NCBI GenBank assembly: GCA_021234155.1
Contig: JAJEKV010000021.1
Coordinates: forward strand, 16,877,563 to 16,941,562
Source of the DNA: Isoetes taiwanensis
Taxonomy: Eukaryota; Streptophyta; Lycopodiopsida; Isoetales; Isoetaceae
DNA length: 64,000 bases
Direction: 5' to 3'
The translations under genes and the position numbers were made by a program. The notes under the pieces were generated by a model that was given only the letters and a program-made list of their open reading frames with translations, ran no database searches and was not told the DNA's origin. Shown here one piece after another: positions 45,173-57,616 of the stretch; the first letter of the stretch is position 1, and each line of letters opens with the position of its first letter.

Positions 45173-45600
45173 GTGCAGAATTTGAGCGATGAGGAAGGAA
45201 TGGCTATGGCAAATTCTTCTCCATCACTGCAACAGGTTTTGGAAGTTTGCATATTAGGAGATGCAGATAAGTTGCAAAATTTAGTTGATTTAGTTGGAAG
45301 AAGAATGAGGTTTGCGCATGCCGTGCAGATGCAGGCGTTTGTGAGCAGATCCAGGTTCTTCTGTATGTACCAGACTCTCTGGCAAGAGAGCCAGATCAAT
45401 TCAGTAGAAACAGAGCATTTCTAATTATACTTCATGCATGTCTTCATATAGCGACATGATTGGCAGAGATCTCCTTAGTCTCTACTGGTTTTCAGCATTT
45501 TTGTGACTTAGCTGTTCACAAGCCTGCAACTCAATGCATCTCTATTGCAAGTGAAGCATCGTGCATTATTTCTAGTGATGAGACTGGACAGGTATGTATT
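45173..45600 (+). other. exon-like segments of an unrecognised plus-strand gene
   Basis: 45173-45424 is open (SSPSLQQVLEVCILGDADKL). A second piece at about 45494-45591 is bounded by TTTTCAG and |GTATGTATT and reads HFCDLAVHKPATQCISIASE. I cannot assign a family, and an in-frame stop separates the pieces. Confidence 0.3.
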
Positions 45601-45699
45601 TTGAAATATCTCTGCATGTTCATTATATTTCTTTGGCAAATCAGGCTGATTCACACATAGAAATATGGCTGATTCAGGGCCATATGCAGGTCGATTTGT

Positions 45700-45891
45700 A
45701 TGCCAATCTTCTCTACTTTGTCCACCTACCTTCCTCCAGCCTCATTTGCTAAGCTATGCTTTTACGAAATTGTTAAGTTAGATTCTTCTTGCGCAGCTGC
45801 ATATGTGCTGATATCAAATGTCTTCGCTCATACTCAAATGGATGTTCATGATATAGTTTGCGCACTGGCAGATGGAGTCTGTTTACCGTGA
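45700..45891 (+). pseudogene. PPR-protein-like fragment (E-motif region)
   Basis: The open frame contains FAKLCFYEIVKLDSSCAAAY then VLISNVFAHTQM (45742-45837), resembling the E-type motif near the C-terminus of plant PLS-class pentatricopeptide proteins, which edit organelle RNAs. No further repeats or DYW domain follow; the reading stops at 45891. Probably a small relic. Confidence 0.45.
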
Positions 45892-46176
45892 ACAGTGACC
45901 TCATTTCTGAAAAAATGAGGCAACTAGTTTATAATTTGAGAAATAAGATTGAAAGTTATTATTGAACGTCAATGTCAATTTCCTGAGCTATTCATCATGG
46001 TCCATGTTCCTTCTCATCAGGATAAAACTTTGAGCTGATTTTTTACATCTCTAATGCTACTGGAATAGTATTTATTATCTATTGAAGGAGATTATTGTGC
46101 CGCTGATAGCAATCGTTAGCTCAAGTGGGATTTGCAACATGAGTATGTTGAAACTTAATGCACACTTATAATCATC

Positions 46177-46181
46177 CTGAG
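46177..46181 (+). repeat. target-site duplication CTGAG, left
   Basis: CTGAG before family A copy 2. The same five bases are at 57361-57365, with one extra C (57360) between LTR end and repeat. Confidence 0.65.
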
Positions 46182-46765
46182 TGTTTGGGGTCTGGGTTCG
46201 GGAACTCCTGGAAGACAGCCCTCTGTGAGGACCCGTGGATCTAACAGGAGAGTCCGGGGGACTATGTCACGCGGGATTTGCAAGAAGAGAAGAAGAAGAA
46301 GAAGAAAACAGAACAAATGAGAGGAAAATGATAAGCTTCCTTGATATCAATGATGAACATACATGAGCTCTCGCAATAGAGAGAAGAACTGAAAGGAGAC
46401 AAGACTCAAAACTCATCTAGAACTCATGTGCGAGCTCTAGTCATATATATAGTACAATGGCCTTGGGCCCAATATAGACACTCTGACTGATCTCTGCGTG
46501 CCGACTCACGGAAGGAGGCCTGATTTGCAGGAATGTGGGCGTGCCTCTTGAAGTGCCTAGAATCATGCCGACGCCGACGCTGAAGCAAGTGATTGGTCAC
46601 TTGTCCGAGCGGGCGCCTCTTGATAGGCTTTGACCGCGTGGTCTGCGCTTGGTCTTCTCGGCGAGCCTTTGATGGCTGACCCGGTGGGCTGACCGAGGAT
46701 CCTTGAGCTTGACCTGGTGCATGTCAGAGGCATGAATAGTCCCGCACCAGAGGCACAGACTAACA
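46182..46765 (-). repeat. 3' LTR of family A copy 2
   Basis: Minus-strand TGTTAG...CCAAACA, 584 bp, preceded in element sense by the polypurine tract GGTGGGGGGAG (complement at 46766-46776). Confidence 0.92.
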
Positions 46766-46799
46766 CTCCCCCCACCAAACGACACTTTCGAGTGAAGAA

Positions 46800-47930
46800 A
46801 AGGAGGAAGGGTTTCGAGGGCGGAAGCCATCTGTTCGAAAAGTGATCCTCACGGGGAGTGAGGACGGCACCATTATGGTAATCGCCAATGAGATCCTGGG
46901 CGTGTTTGAAGAGCGGAGGAGTGTTGTGGCCAAGGGCGGGATCTGCATCAATAAGAAAGCGAGATCGCACCATGTCTTCAAGGGCAAAGATGGGCGCCCG
47001 AAGAAATGTAATGACATTCCATGAGGAGGCAGGTCCGAGGCCAAAGGCAATCGACATTAATCGCATTCGGATTGCGTGAAAAATGGGACGCCGCCGATTT
47101 AAGGAGCCGAGCAAAATGCATTTGAGAGCAGCACAAAACCTGCTTTGAAGATGGATCAAGGATCGGGTGAGGTGGTGGCATTCTCGCAAGAAGGTGTCAA
47201 GACCATGAAGCGCATCCGCCGGCCGTTGCCAACCACGCCATTAGCAATATAGATCCAATTCGTGGTGGTATCCGTGAGTGGCACCTTCTTCCCAATGTGA
47301 GCGGCGAACAAAACGTGGATCCCACCGAGATCCGGCCGAGATCTGAGGTGGAGTCCATCCGGCATGACCATCCATGACCTTGGTCCAAAAGGGGAGGCGC
47401 CAATCGAAGTCAGGAACCCGGGGGCGTGGAGGTGCGCCCGGGAAGCATAGGGAGAAGGAACCATGCCCGTGGGCATGGGTTGCTTCAGCCGGTCTCCCTG
47501 AATTGACCGACAAGATCCGGATCAAGAGCTTGACACCAACGATCCCAAAGAGAAGCAGAGTTGAGAGTTGACAGGGAGGGCTATCCCATCCCGTGGGGAC
47601 CGCCTTGCTATCCAACAGAGCCCGTAATTGATTATAACCCTGAGGTGGTGCTGCATATAAATTTGTGCATAGGGAAGATCCTCGGGATGTCCTAGATACT
47701 TCCTTATTCATTAGTGCTGCGCCCTTCCGCCCGCCGCCGAGATAAATGATTGGCAAGCTCGGCATGTACTCGATGAAGAGTGTGGGTCCGAAGCATGATC
47801 AGCAAGATATGGATTGTTATCCCGAAGCAACCATTGCACGCTGGGGTCACCCCGAAAGAGTCGGGCGTGGCCCATCGCGAAGTGTTCCCCGTATCACCCG
47901 GATAGAAATCATGAAATATGTAAGCCATGG
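46800..47930 (-). pseudogene. extra sense ORF 2 of family A copy 2
   Basis: Homologue of 14690-15700 in several frames: MAYIFHDFY (47928), ELANHLS, GYNQLRALLDSKAVPTGWDS (within 47765-47241), RLPFWTKVMDGHAGWTPP and NWIYIANGVVG. A third frame (47189-46563) continues toward the LTR. Conservation of the same blocks across two independently inserted copies supports a real ancestral protein. Function unknown. Confidence 0.55.
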
Positions 47931-48016
47931 GCTGAACAACTCAAGGTGATAAAGTCCGGATCGGGTACGTAGTATGAGATCAAAGACCAAAAGGGCACAA
48001 AGATAACCCTTTGTCT

Positions 48017-49749
48017 TCAATGGAGAGTTCTCGCCAACCAAGAAAATCTGCAGTGCTTTCGGGGGAATATCCATTGTCCATCCGCCGCATGCCACCGAAA
48101 GGAAGAGGTGGCGGCGAGCAACCACATAATCGCGATAGCGTGAAGGAACCGGGAAGTCAAAAGGCATTCTGTTAATAATGGCGGTATGGCCGTCAAGTTT
48201 TGCTTGAGCCTCATCAGCAGACCGAATAGCTTGCTGCGGTGTTGTTCAAGATCACGGATCCGGTTGTCCTTTTTCTAGCAAGAATTGATTGGTCGCGGAC
48301 CCATTTCACGAGAAGTGTTGACTGGGGAGGAGGATTGCCCTGGAGTATTGAGACGAAGCACGGCAATCTCCGCGTCATCAAGAATCTTCTGTTTCTGCAC
48401 CTCTGTAAGCTGATCTTGAAGAGAGGTGAGCTGAGAGGTCTGTGTAGAAAGCTGAGCCGTCAAGGAGGCAATTTGAGCGTCCCGCTCTGTAAGGTTTTGA
48501 ACTTGAGTGCTGAAATTTTCACAAAGTTCGGAGTACAAGGCGTTGAGCTTGGCAATATCTGCGTCCTTGGTACCCAGGAGAGCTTCTTTGGACTTGTTGT
48601 GCTCCAATAAATTCTGAATTTCTGATTGGAGCTGAGCCTGTTGATCTGCAAGTTGGCTGACTTGATCCCCGCACTTTTGAGATCCGTATGAGCCCGTAAG
48701 AGAGCTCCGTGCTTGTCTTGAAGTTTGGCCTCAAAGTTGCAACTTGGGCGCGGCGCCTTGAAGGTCCCTTGTACCGCATCAGAGGCCTCTAGTGCCAGTT
48801 GAACCCCGTTCATAAGAGCGCCTTGGGATTCTTGTAACTTGAGAACAGCAGCTTGAGCATCCTGCTGATACTGATACAACAACTGACGAGGGTGTTGTGG
48901 TGGTGGAGCCGGCTGTTGCCTGGTTTGTGATGTTTGGGAAAGATGGTGTGAACTGGATGGTGTAGCTGAGGAGGAGACAAAGTGACATGGGTGTGCGGAT
49001 TTTGGACATGACCAAAGGAAGAAGGGCGTGAAGTGCCAACTTCTCGGTTAGTCTCCGTGGAAGGGACCGCCGAGTGGAATTATGAGAATTTGTTGGTGTG
49101 GGAGGGAAGTAATGACGGATGAGGGCTTGAAGGTGGCCTCCCACGAAACTTTCAAAATGGAAGTGGCACCCGAAGGCGGTCCACTTCTTGGAAGAAAACG
49201 ATAGAACATCAATTGGGGCCAATCTATGTGGTGGTTGGAGTGTGTAGCGCTGAGTACCATGTTATAGAAAGGCTTATTGATATGGGTGTTCTTGATAGAA
49301 TACCCAAGGAACTTGGCGCCACGTAAAACTTAACAAAGGTTTCGCGGAGGCTTGTCGATATTGGTCGACGATGCACATTGGCATGATAAGGAGGTGCACC
49401 AAACTCGCGGACATCTAGATCCCGTATGGCGCACCATGATAAACAAGGGGTTTGCAAGGGAATATGAAATACCTCCAAATCAAATGTTGAGTCAGCAAAA
49501 TGGTGGTGCCATCGACCACGCGGTGTATCCATGCGTCGTTAACGATATTGGCGATGAACCGCCTCAGCTTAATCGATTTGGAGCCGGAAGTTCCATTTGA
49601 GAGAATTGCAGCTTTTGTCGCTCAGCGACTTTTGATTTGGGCCAACAAGGGCTTCACCTAGTGGAGCGTCAAGAAGGATACTGAACTCAAAAAGAGCCGG
49701 ATCCTTGGGAGCAAGAGGCTGGAAGTGTAGAAAATCTTGGTGCAGCCAT
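48017..49749 (-). pseudogene. extra sense ORF 1 of family A copy 2 (coiled coil)
   Basis: Starts with MAAPRFSTL at 49749. It contains FHIPLQTPCLSW and YHANVHRRPISTS (about 49480-49350), SLGILSRTPISISLSITW (about 49310), and a glutamine/leucine heptad region open in overlapping frames (48882-48460, 48607-48275) with DAQIASLTAQLSTQTSQLTS and LQDQLTEVQKQKILDDAEIA, a convincing coiled coil. A long coiled coil could mediate multimerisation; this is inference. No known family assigned. Confidence 0.6.
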
Positions 49750-50700
49750 GGTAACGATTTGCGTAAAACGAAGAGTGATTCAAAGGCGGAGGACGAAAGC
49801 CAAGTACGGAGGGACTAAGGCGCAGAGGAACGAAAAGGTTTTAGGGCGCAATAACCGAGGCTTAAGAGGTATGATGAGGGCTTAAACCGGAGGCTAAGAG
49901 GTATGATGAGGGCTTAAACCGGAGCCGCTGATGGTGCCAGTGTCGAAAGATGCCAAGGAGTGTATTGAGAGGCAAAAATTTGGCTAAGTCCCCGAAAACG
50001 TAAGGAGAAGCAATGAACGGTGAGGATGAGACGGAGAGAAGGATCGATGTGACAAAAAGGCCAAAGGACACATATTAATTGTTGACGGGTATGAAAAGAA
50101 GCAAGGGCATTTAATGCAGGCAACGCGAAGTGGGATATCATGAAAACGAATGTGTCAGAGAGTACCCTGGCTAGATTTGCGGCGGGAGAAAAGATTCTCA
50201 GTTTAGAAAGAGCCTTGCATTGCAAACACGTTGGCGAATTTCTGATTGGTCCACGTCGGCTAGCAGTTCCTCGGTTGGCTATATAAGACGAACCGGGAGG
50301 GAAGCGAAGACATCCGATGGCGCTGAGCATGGCTGCTGCTGGTTTGAATGAAAATTGCACGATGCCCACCAATTGTCAGGAGTGGATCACCTGTAAAATG
50401 AACTGTCTGGATCTCTGGCGCTGCCACAACCGTGGCATTCGAATGGATGGCTGGTGCTCCGGGATGGCTGAACATCCCGACCCTATGACCAACGGGATGG
50501 AGGTGGTTCTGCACCTTCGCGGACCCCGGCGAGCGTCTACCATCTCCTCAGATCACCTCTCTTTCCCAACCCGAGTAGAGGGTTTTTCCTCTTAGGTTTT
50601 TAGTAGATAGGGCTCTGAGCCCGTTTTTATATATAGGGCAGTGCCCATAGCGGAAATAGTCAAGCGCCGCATTTTGTAAAAAATATCCACTATAATATAA
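49750..50700 (-). other. spacer between integrase and extra ORF 1, copy 2
   Basis: Counterpart of 12010-12947. It holds a tandem duplication of about 33 bp (TAAGAGGTATGATGAGGGCT, near 49862-49922) absent from copy 1. Confidence 0.45.
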
Positions 50701-51822
50701 TATGCCGCCTTTCTAGTCACTTTCTGTGGTGTTTGCTTCTTGAACTGTATCTGTTTGTTGATTGTCGCTTTCTGTGTGATGAAATGTTTTGAGACGAAAA
50801 CCATTAACCAATGTAGGTAATGGAGTGCCATCTAACTCTGCCAGTTGGAAAACGCTGGGTCTAACCACTTGAACAATTTGATAAGGGCCAAGCCAACGAA
50901 ACTTGAGTTTACCCGAAAATTTTTGTACACGGAATCATAAAGAAGAACCAAATCGCCTTCTTTGAATGTTTTTGTCTTCGACGTTTGTCATGTAAAGATT
51001 TTTGCAAGCGTTGTCCATGAAGAACACGCATATAAGCATCCCTTCAAGTTCATCCAACCGTTCTAATTGATAGACCCTTTCTTTGAGTGCGTAAGGGGGG
51101 TATGCCATGGGGATTATGAGAAAGGCAAATTCGACCCCTAGCTTGAAGTTGGCAAAAACCCCTACCTGTTGTTGGAAGGATGTATTCAAAGCGGCATGAG
51201 AAAACTTTAAACGGCATGAGAGCTTCGACCATAAACCAATTTAAAAGGAGTGTGACCGGTAGCAATCTTGAAACAAGTATTGTAGGCCCAAAGAACAAGA
51301 GGGAAGTTTTGTTTGCCGGTCAGGCGGGGGAGCGTCACAAATTTTCTTGAGAATGGTGACCGAGTTTTGTTGGTGCTTTCGCCAAACCATTACCTTGAGG
51401 ATAGTAGTAAGGTGTGCTCTTGTGATGATGTATCGAGAGATAATCCGTCGGCTCCTTGATAGTATGATTGATGAAATGGACACCACGATCAATCGACCAG
51501 CCCGCGGGGCAGCCGAATCGCGTGATAATTTGTTGATAGAGGACCCTAGCCGTGGCTTGCTGCAGTTGTTGTCCGGAAGTGCACAAGCTTCCGCCCATTT
51601 GGTAGCGTAGTCGCGAGAACCGTAATGTAATCCGCACGCGGTGTGCCGCAGAGGATCTATAGGTCCCACAAAAGTCCATTCCCCATTTGTCTGAAGGGAA
51701 GTGGCGTGGCGGCCGACCGGTGTCAAGGGAAGAGCGCCACGGGCGTCGTGGCCGCCCCACCGGCGGGTAAGCGCCACACGCGTGGCGTGGCGCATAAAGC
51801 ATCTTTGAAAAGCGTGGGCCAA
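50700..51822 (-). pseudogene. integrase of family A copy 2
   Basis: Frames 51822-51241 and 51189-50935 plus the region to 50700. WTFVGPIDPL, RGVHFINHTIKE, STPYYYPQGNGLA and YLFQDCYRSH pieces match copy 1; the C-terminus has DNACKNLYMTN and GSSL-type remnants. Several indels, including an insertion in the segment around 51100-51220. No chromodomain. Confidence 0.82.
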
Positions 51823-52095
51823 AAATACCCAGCTAGAAGGATTTTTGCGTGCCGGGTGTCACCATGAAAATGACCACCACCTAGCCCTTGATGAGCTTCT
51901 CGAACAATATCCGAACTTCATGAGGTAGAACACAGCCACCGGGCGATGGTGTCCTTACCCCTTTTGTAGAGATGTCCCGCAACCATGGTGTAGTCACCGG
52001 ACCTCATGGCGGAGAAATTGATGGCGACGGGATTGTCGCTGGCGGGAGAGAGCCGCCTCGCCTTTCTCGTGGAAGAGCACCTCGTGAGGAGGTAA

Positions 52096-53343
52096 TCACT
52101 GAAAATCATGGAACCAATGTGGTGTTGCCGTGACTAAAAAGAGCTGAGCATCAGGAAAGGCGTCTGAGACTCCAGTTGAGGGATCATCTGTGTGGATGCG
52201 TGAAAGATAATCCGGGACGACATGAGATTTGCCGGCCTTATGAACGATTTCAAAAGGAGCAAATTCTTGGAGAAGAAGGACCCAACGAGCAATGCGGCCC
52301 GTGGGCGTGGACTTGTTGATCAAATAAAGGAGTGCTTGGTGGTCCACAAAGAACTTGATTTGACTGCCCAAAAGGTAGTGACGGAAGCGTTGGACACAGA
52401 AAATGAGACCCAAAGCTTCACGCTCTGTGGCAGAATAGTTGCGCTCAGCAGAATTGAGTTTTCTGCTGGCGTAGCGATTTGGTTTGTCAGTGTGCGCATC
52501 ATATTCTTGAGAAAGAACAGCTCCAATAGCAAACGCCGAGACATCTACATGAACATGAAAGGGCTTGTCCCATTGAGGAGGAACAAGAACCGGTGCCTGA
52601 GTAAGCAAAAGCTTCAGCTGTTGGAAAGCAGCATCCGCCTGGGAATTCCAAGCCCAGGTGGATTCGTCACCCGTGAGTTTATGAATGGGATCTGCAATGG
52701 CTGCTAGTCCAGGTATGAAGGTGGAGTAATAATTGACCTTACCCAGGAAAGAGCGTGTCTCCTTGATATTGGCTGGTGCTTGAGCCTTGAGCACAATAAC
52801 CGATTTTTTGGCGGGATGCGTGGTGATACCGCTTTGGTCGACAACATGGCCTAACGAGAACACCGTAGGTGACGCAAAAAGGTGCATTTCTCAGATTGAG
52901 ACTAATGCGGACTCATCACATTTCTGGAAGACGAAGTTCCAATTTATCCAAATGGTCAGCCATGGAACCAGAGGCGAGAAGTCATCTTGAAAATTTTGCA
53001 AGAAGGGATTTTCCTTCATGAAATCATAAAAAACCGAGAGCATGATGCGCTGAAACGTTGATGGAGAGTTTGATAATCCAAAAGGAACCACCTTGTAGGC
53101 AAAAAGTGACTTACCTGGTGGTGAAAGTAGTCTTGAGTTGATCAGATTCTTTGATTGAGATCCGATTGTAGCCGAAAAACCATCCATGAAGGAGTACATC
53201 TCATGTCCGACCACCTCTTCCGTAACCCGGTCCGTGAAGGGAAGTGGAAAATGATCACGCCCGGGCTCCCGATTGAGTTTCCTGTAGTCCACACGCACGC
53301 CGATCTTACCATTGTGTTTGAGGGCAATGACGATGGGGCTCAC
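52096..53343 (-). pseudogene. reverse transcriptase and RNase H of family A copy 2
   Basis: Best preserved polymerase of the family. 53343-52891: MSPIVIALKHNGKIGVRVDY, MYSFMDGFSATIGSQSK, FAYKVVPFGLSNSPSTFQRI and LQNFQDDFSPL, a QDD motif in the YxDD position. 52887-52096 (263 codons): LGHVVDQSG, ETRSFLGKVNYYSTFIPGLA, FHVHVDVSAFAIGAVLSQEY, SATEREALGLIFCVQRFRHY, KFFVDHQALLYLINK, HKAGKSHVVPDYLSR. RNase H residues appear in place. A stop and frameshifts lie at about 52890. Confidence 0.88.
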
Positions 53344-53909
53344 CCATTCGAATGTTTGACCTCATAGATCAAACCCCGCAAAGAAGGAGTTTGTCAATTT
53401 CCGCCTTGACGCGATCACGGTAATTAGGGTTGAGCCGATACATCGCCGTTGCTAAACCGGTCGTGCATCGATTTGGTAGGAATGGTGAGTTCCCCCAAGC
53501 TTTTGTTGATTCCCAAAGATCTCAGTAACTCCGTGGCGAAAAATGTGTTTGAATTTTTTGAACAGCTTTGACGGTCCTGATACGATAAGGGGCGGAAGAT
53601 TTGCAAAGAATGCGACAAAGTTGATTGTTGCCCACGTCCACGATCTCGACTGAGTCCTGAATATGGGGTATTACTTCAGCATCCCGACAATGTGTGCGGA
53701 GGTTGGAGCATAACCGGATCGCGTGGCACTTTGGCGTGGTGAAAAAGGGGTTGCCGAAGTTTCATCCAACGGTTGCTTCATGACAAAGGTGTACATCAAC
53801 GTGAGTTGCGGGGAGGTTCCACATCTGAAAAGGGATCAACACGTTGGATTCTATTGCAAGGAGCCGTAAGGGTCAAGCAAAGCAGCCACAGCCTGGTCCT
53901 GATCAAGAG

Positions 53910-54893
53910 TCATTTCTCCCCAAGGATCAGCATATTCGGGGTAGGATGACAGAGGCGCACTGTAGGTGGAGCCCGGACTTGATAAATATTCCGAGCTTCT
54001 TCGAAATCGTGGTCCGAGAGAGGGTTCCGCATGTTCAAATGTAAATGATCCCCGCCGTTTCCAAGTCCATGGTGGCATTGAGGTGACCATCGCTGATGAC
54101 TAACCGATCCGTGGGCCCAAGAATGGATACTCTTGGCCTGGCGGAGAAAAGGTCTGCCAACCAACATTTCATAGTCACCTGGATCTTCGCCAGCTTTCCA
54201 AACTCCAAATTCCATGGGGAAGCGGAGATCACCGATGTTGATGTGAAGAAGAGGCGTGACGCCTTGAGGTCTGGTGATATGGCCATTAGCCAACTTGATG
54301 TCATATGGGGCACCGAAAAGAGTTGTTTGATGCCCATTTGTTTGGCGGAGTTTATCCGTGATGAGATTGACTGCGCTACCCCCATCAATTTGAACATGAT
54401 TGACTTGTTGATTGCCCACCGTGGCATGGACCGTGGGTGTAGAGGTAGCAACAGCCCCAACTAGAACATTCGGGAGTGGTAACTGGTCCTTGAGAGCAGG
54501 ACAGAGTTTCAAAATGGTTGCCAAGCTTAAAGGAATCTTGATCTTGGCTAGCTCCTCTTGGAGTTCCAGAGGCACATGAGAAAAAAAATCTGCTGGTCCC
54601 ACGGGTGCTGGAGTGCGTGGTAGTGAAGCAGCAACTTCTTTGAGTAAGTCAACCTCTGCAGCAATATTGGGATACGTCTGAGAGCGTGGAGGTTGAGATG
54701 TGGAAGGTGTATCTTGTCTTTGTTGAGCTCTGGTGGTGGCATGAACATTTGCCAATGTGCGGCCTTCAGCAGCTTGCATGAGGTTCAAAATGCTTTGGCG
54801 AACTTTTGGCATGACATGTGGCATGAGCTTCTCCAAGTCAGGTGCAAAGTTAACCTTTTTTTCGCCCCTCATGAGGAATGGTGTCAACCGCAA
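53910..54893 (-). pseudogene. protease region of family A copy 2
   Basis: 327-codon open frame: LEKLMPHVMPKVRQSILNLM linker, LVGAVATSTPTVHATVGNQQ and VQIDGGSAVNLITDKLRQTN with the DGGS active site, ANGHITRPQGVTPLLHINIG, EDPGDYEMLVGRPFLRQ as the second half. Only this stretch of copy 2 is open over the whole protease. Confidence 0.8.
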
Positions 54894-55099
54894 AGGCGCA
54901 AGCGCGCCATTCGAATAATGGTCAAGGGACGTGATGCCCTGGTGCGGGCGTGAAACTAAACCAACCCAATTTGACGGGCCGGACCGGAGGATTAAGTGCC
55001 CGAAAAATTTCCTCCCCGCGGCTTGTTGATCCAGCCGAGGTTGATTTGCCGGAGCTGGTTGATAGCGTGATTGCCGAGGCGCTCTTGGTGGCTTCTTAA

Positions 55100-56700
55100 G
55101 AACTGGTCTCGACCTTGTTTGCCATTAGCAATCCAGAGTTGGTAAGCCGTGGAGGCGGACCGATGTGGTCCCGATTTGTGCCGTGAAGCCGTACCGAACT
55201 TGTGGAAGTTGAGGACACGCCGCGGGTGGTATGACCCCATTCTTGACAAAGATAACACCGAAGCTTTAGAAGGATCAAAAGGAGTGCGGGGTTGGGTCCC
55301 CGCTTGTTGCTCCTATTGCTGATAGAGTTGAGTGGGTTGCACCTGAAGTGGTGGTCACCGATAGTGCGATTGTTGCCGAGGTGTGGTTTGCACTTGATAA
55401 ACTAGTTTGTTGCGTAACGGTGTGGGATGAGTGTGAGTGCACTCTTCCGCGGCATGATTGCACATGTTGCATCGCTTGCAATGAGGCGGGCCATTGGTGG
55501 AGTTGCACTCATTTGCCAAATGGCCTTGGTATTTGCAAATATGGCACCGTGATCCGACCGCTACTGCGGATTAGCGTGTTGAGGCTCGAATGTACCGCCT
55601 GTGGGAACCATGACAGTGGAATGAACGGAGCTCTTGAAGAGCCACGCCGGAGGAAACATTGACCGAAAGTGATTGACAAGGTCGATAGCCCGCTCCAAAG
55701 TCTTGGGACGCAGTATTCACCATGAGTCGAATAGCCGGAGGAAGTCCTTGGAGAAACCGCACCAAAATCTGCCTCGGTGGGGTACTCCTTGAGCTTACTT
55801 AGCGTAATGTGAAGTCGATCCGCAAAATCCCGGCGCACTCGCGGGCTCTTGTTGAAGTTCATTGAGTTGCTTGAGATGAAGTTGATCATCATCCGTGGTC
55901 CCATAATGAGACGTAAAAAGCAGCCGCATTTCGACCCGGTCTTGTTTCCAATGGCTTTTGTTGGACATGAGCCATTGATGAGGAGAGCCACGCAGGTGGT
56001 GGAAAAGATGTGGAATTTCAGTTGAGGTTGCGCATGACCATTTAGGACAGCTAGAGCCTCAAATTCTTCCATGTGGGCCCGAGCACTTTGGTCTAAGGGT
56101 TTGCCTTTCGTGTTGCCAAAGGTGGGATAAGTCGGTTTTTAGTCCGAAAGGTAGATGTGAAAGTGCTTGGCTGGACAGAAACAGATAGTGAGGATATTGA
56201 GGTTGAGTTGGATGTGGCATGGTGCCCGGGACCCCGATGAAGGGGTGATCAGCGTTGAGGAACCGGGTTGCTTGAGCATTGGTTTTGAGATCCGTAAGGT
56301 TGTAAAACAGAAGGGCAAAGCGGGGGAAATGCAGGGGAAAGGATATTCCCGGGTAGGCTTAAAAGAGACTTGTGGATATCCTTGCCCACCCGGGAAGATG
56401 AGGGTTGTGAAGGAAGAGGCGATGGCCCGAAGAATGATGGATGTAGGCATGTTCGGTGTATGAAAGTACGGTTGAGAAGGTTGAGCCCGATAGGGCTCCC
56501 CGATAGTGATGAGGTGGACCGAGGTTGTGAGCAATGTTTGCACGCTTTGAGGCGGGAACCGGACGGTGACAGACACGAGGGGTTGGTGGCGCCGACCGAG
56601 CCCTAGACCAAGATGGCCTCCCTCTATGTCATAAGCGGCGATCCATACATGTCGCGAACAGCTTCGATGCCGATGGCGCCCAAGCGAGAGGCCGCCTGAG
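55100..56700 (-). pseudogene. gag of family A copy 2
   Basis: Frames 56918-56139 (extending into the leader), 56072-55509 and 55508-55275 cover the proline-rich N-terminus, the capsid part (MEEFEALAVLNGHAQPQLKF; DRLHITLSKLKEYPTEADFG) and the zinc-knuckle region. Indels break it repeatedly. Confidence 0.78.
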
Positions 56701-56788
56701 AAAGGAGTTCTTCCGGGCGTGAAATTTCTGGACGCATATGGCGCATGTAAGAAAGATGGATGGAATCGCACCGGCAGCCGGGCGCATG

Positions 56789-57359
56789 TGTTTGGGGTCC
56801 GGGTTCGAACTCCCGGAAGACAGCCCTCCGTGAGGACCCGTGGATCTAACAGGAGAGTCCGGGGGACTATGTCACGCGGGATTTGCAAGAAGAGAAGAAG
56901 AAGAAGAAAACAGAACAAATGAGAGGAAAATGATAAGCTTCCTTGATATCAATGATGAACATACATGAGCTCTCGCAATAGAGAGAAGAACTGAAAGGAG
57001 ACAAGACTCAAAACTCATCTAGAACTCATGTGCGAGCTCTAGTCATATATATAGTACAATGGCCTTGGGCCCAATATAGACACTCTGACTGATCTCGGTG
57101 CCGACTCGAAGGAGGCCCCGATTCTGAGAAATGTGGGCGGCCTCTTGAAGTGCCTAGAATCATCTTGACGCCGACGCTGGCGGTGATGGGTCATCACTTG
57201 TCTGAGCGGTGCCTCTTGATAGGCTTTGACTGCGTGGTCTGCTGCTTGGTCTTCTGCTGAGCCTTTGATGGCTGACCCGTGGCTGACTGAGGATCCTTGA
57301 GCTTGACCTGGTCTGTCGTATGCATGAATAGTCCTGTACCAGGAGGCACAGGACTAACA
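56789..57359 (-). repeat. 5' LTR of family A copy 2
   Basis: 571 bp minus-strand copy starting GTTAGTCCTGTGCC (57359 inwards) and ending CCCCAAACA at 56789. It contains the TATATATA box (about 57044-57051). The primer site follows at about 56764-56788 (minus). Confidence 0.92.
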
Positions 57360-57360
57360 C

Positions 57361-57365
57361 CTGAG
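57361..57365 (+). repeat. target-site duplication CTGAG, right
   Basis: Matches 46177-46181. Confidence 0.65.
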
Positions 57366-57616
57366 TAGAGCATTTGGAGAAAATGATAAAGAATGTCATG
57401 TATATGAAAGGGAGATGAGTAGGAGGCAATTCAGGAGATCACTGCATCAAAAGCCATATATAAATCATAAATATCAGTGCCGCATCATTCCTGATTTAGC
57501 TGAGAAGTCAGGAGCTCCTTTTATGCTTTTAAGGTGCTTGCTTTTATAGTTGACTATCTCTGGTATTAGTATTAGCCCTGTTCAATTGAGTTTACATGCC
57601 TACATTTTCCATTTAG

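Larger units (their letters stand above)
46182..57360 (-). mobile_element. Ty3/gypsy LTR retrotransposon, family A copy 2 (inverted)
   Basis: 11.2 kb, opposite orientation to copy 1, same order and matching LTRs. It keeps longer open frames than copy 1 in protease and RT/RNase H, and so helps to read the family. The extra ORFs downstream of integrase are present here too. All main frames still have indels. Inserted in what may be an intron or spacer left of the FAD-synthase-like exons. Confidence 0.92.

Noticed and set aside
48239-48610. 123-codon plus-strand ORF
   Set aside because: Antisense of the coiled-coil part of family A extra ORF 1; no plant-protein features of its own.
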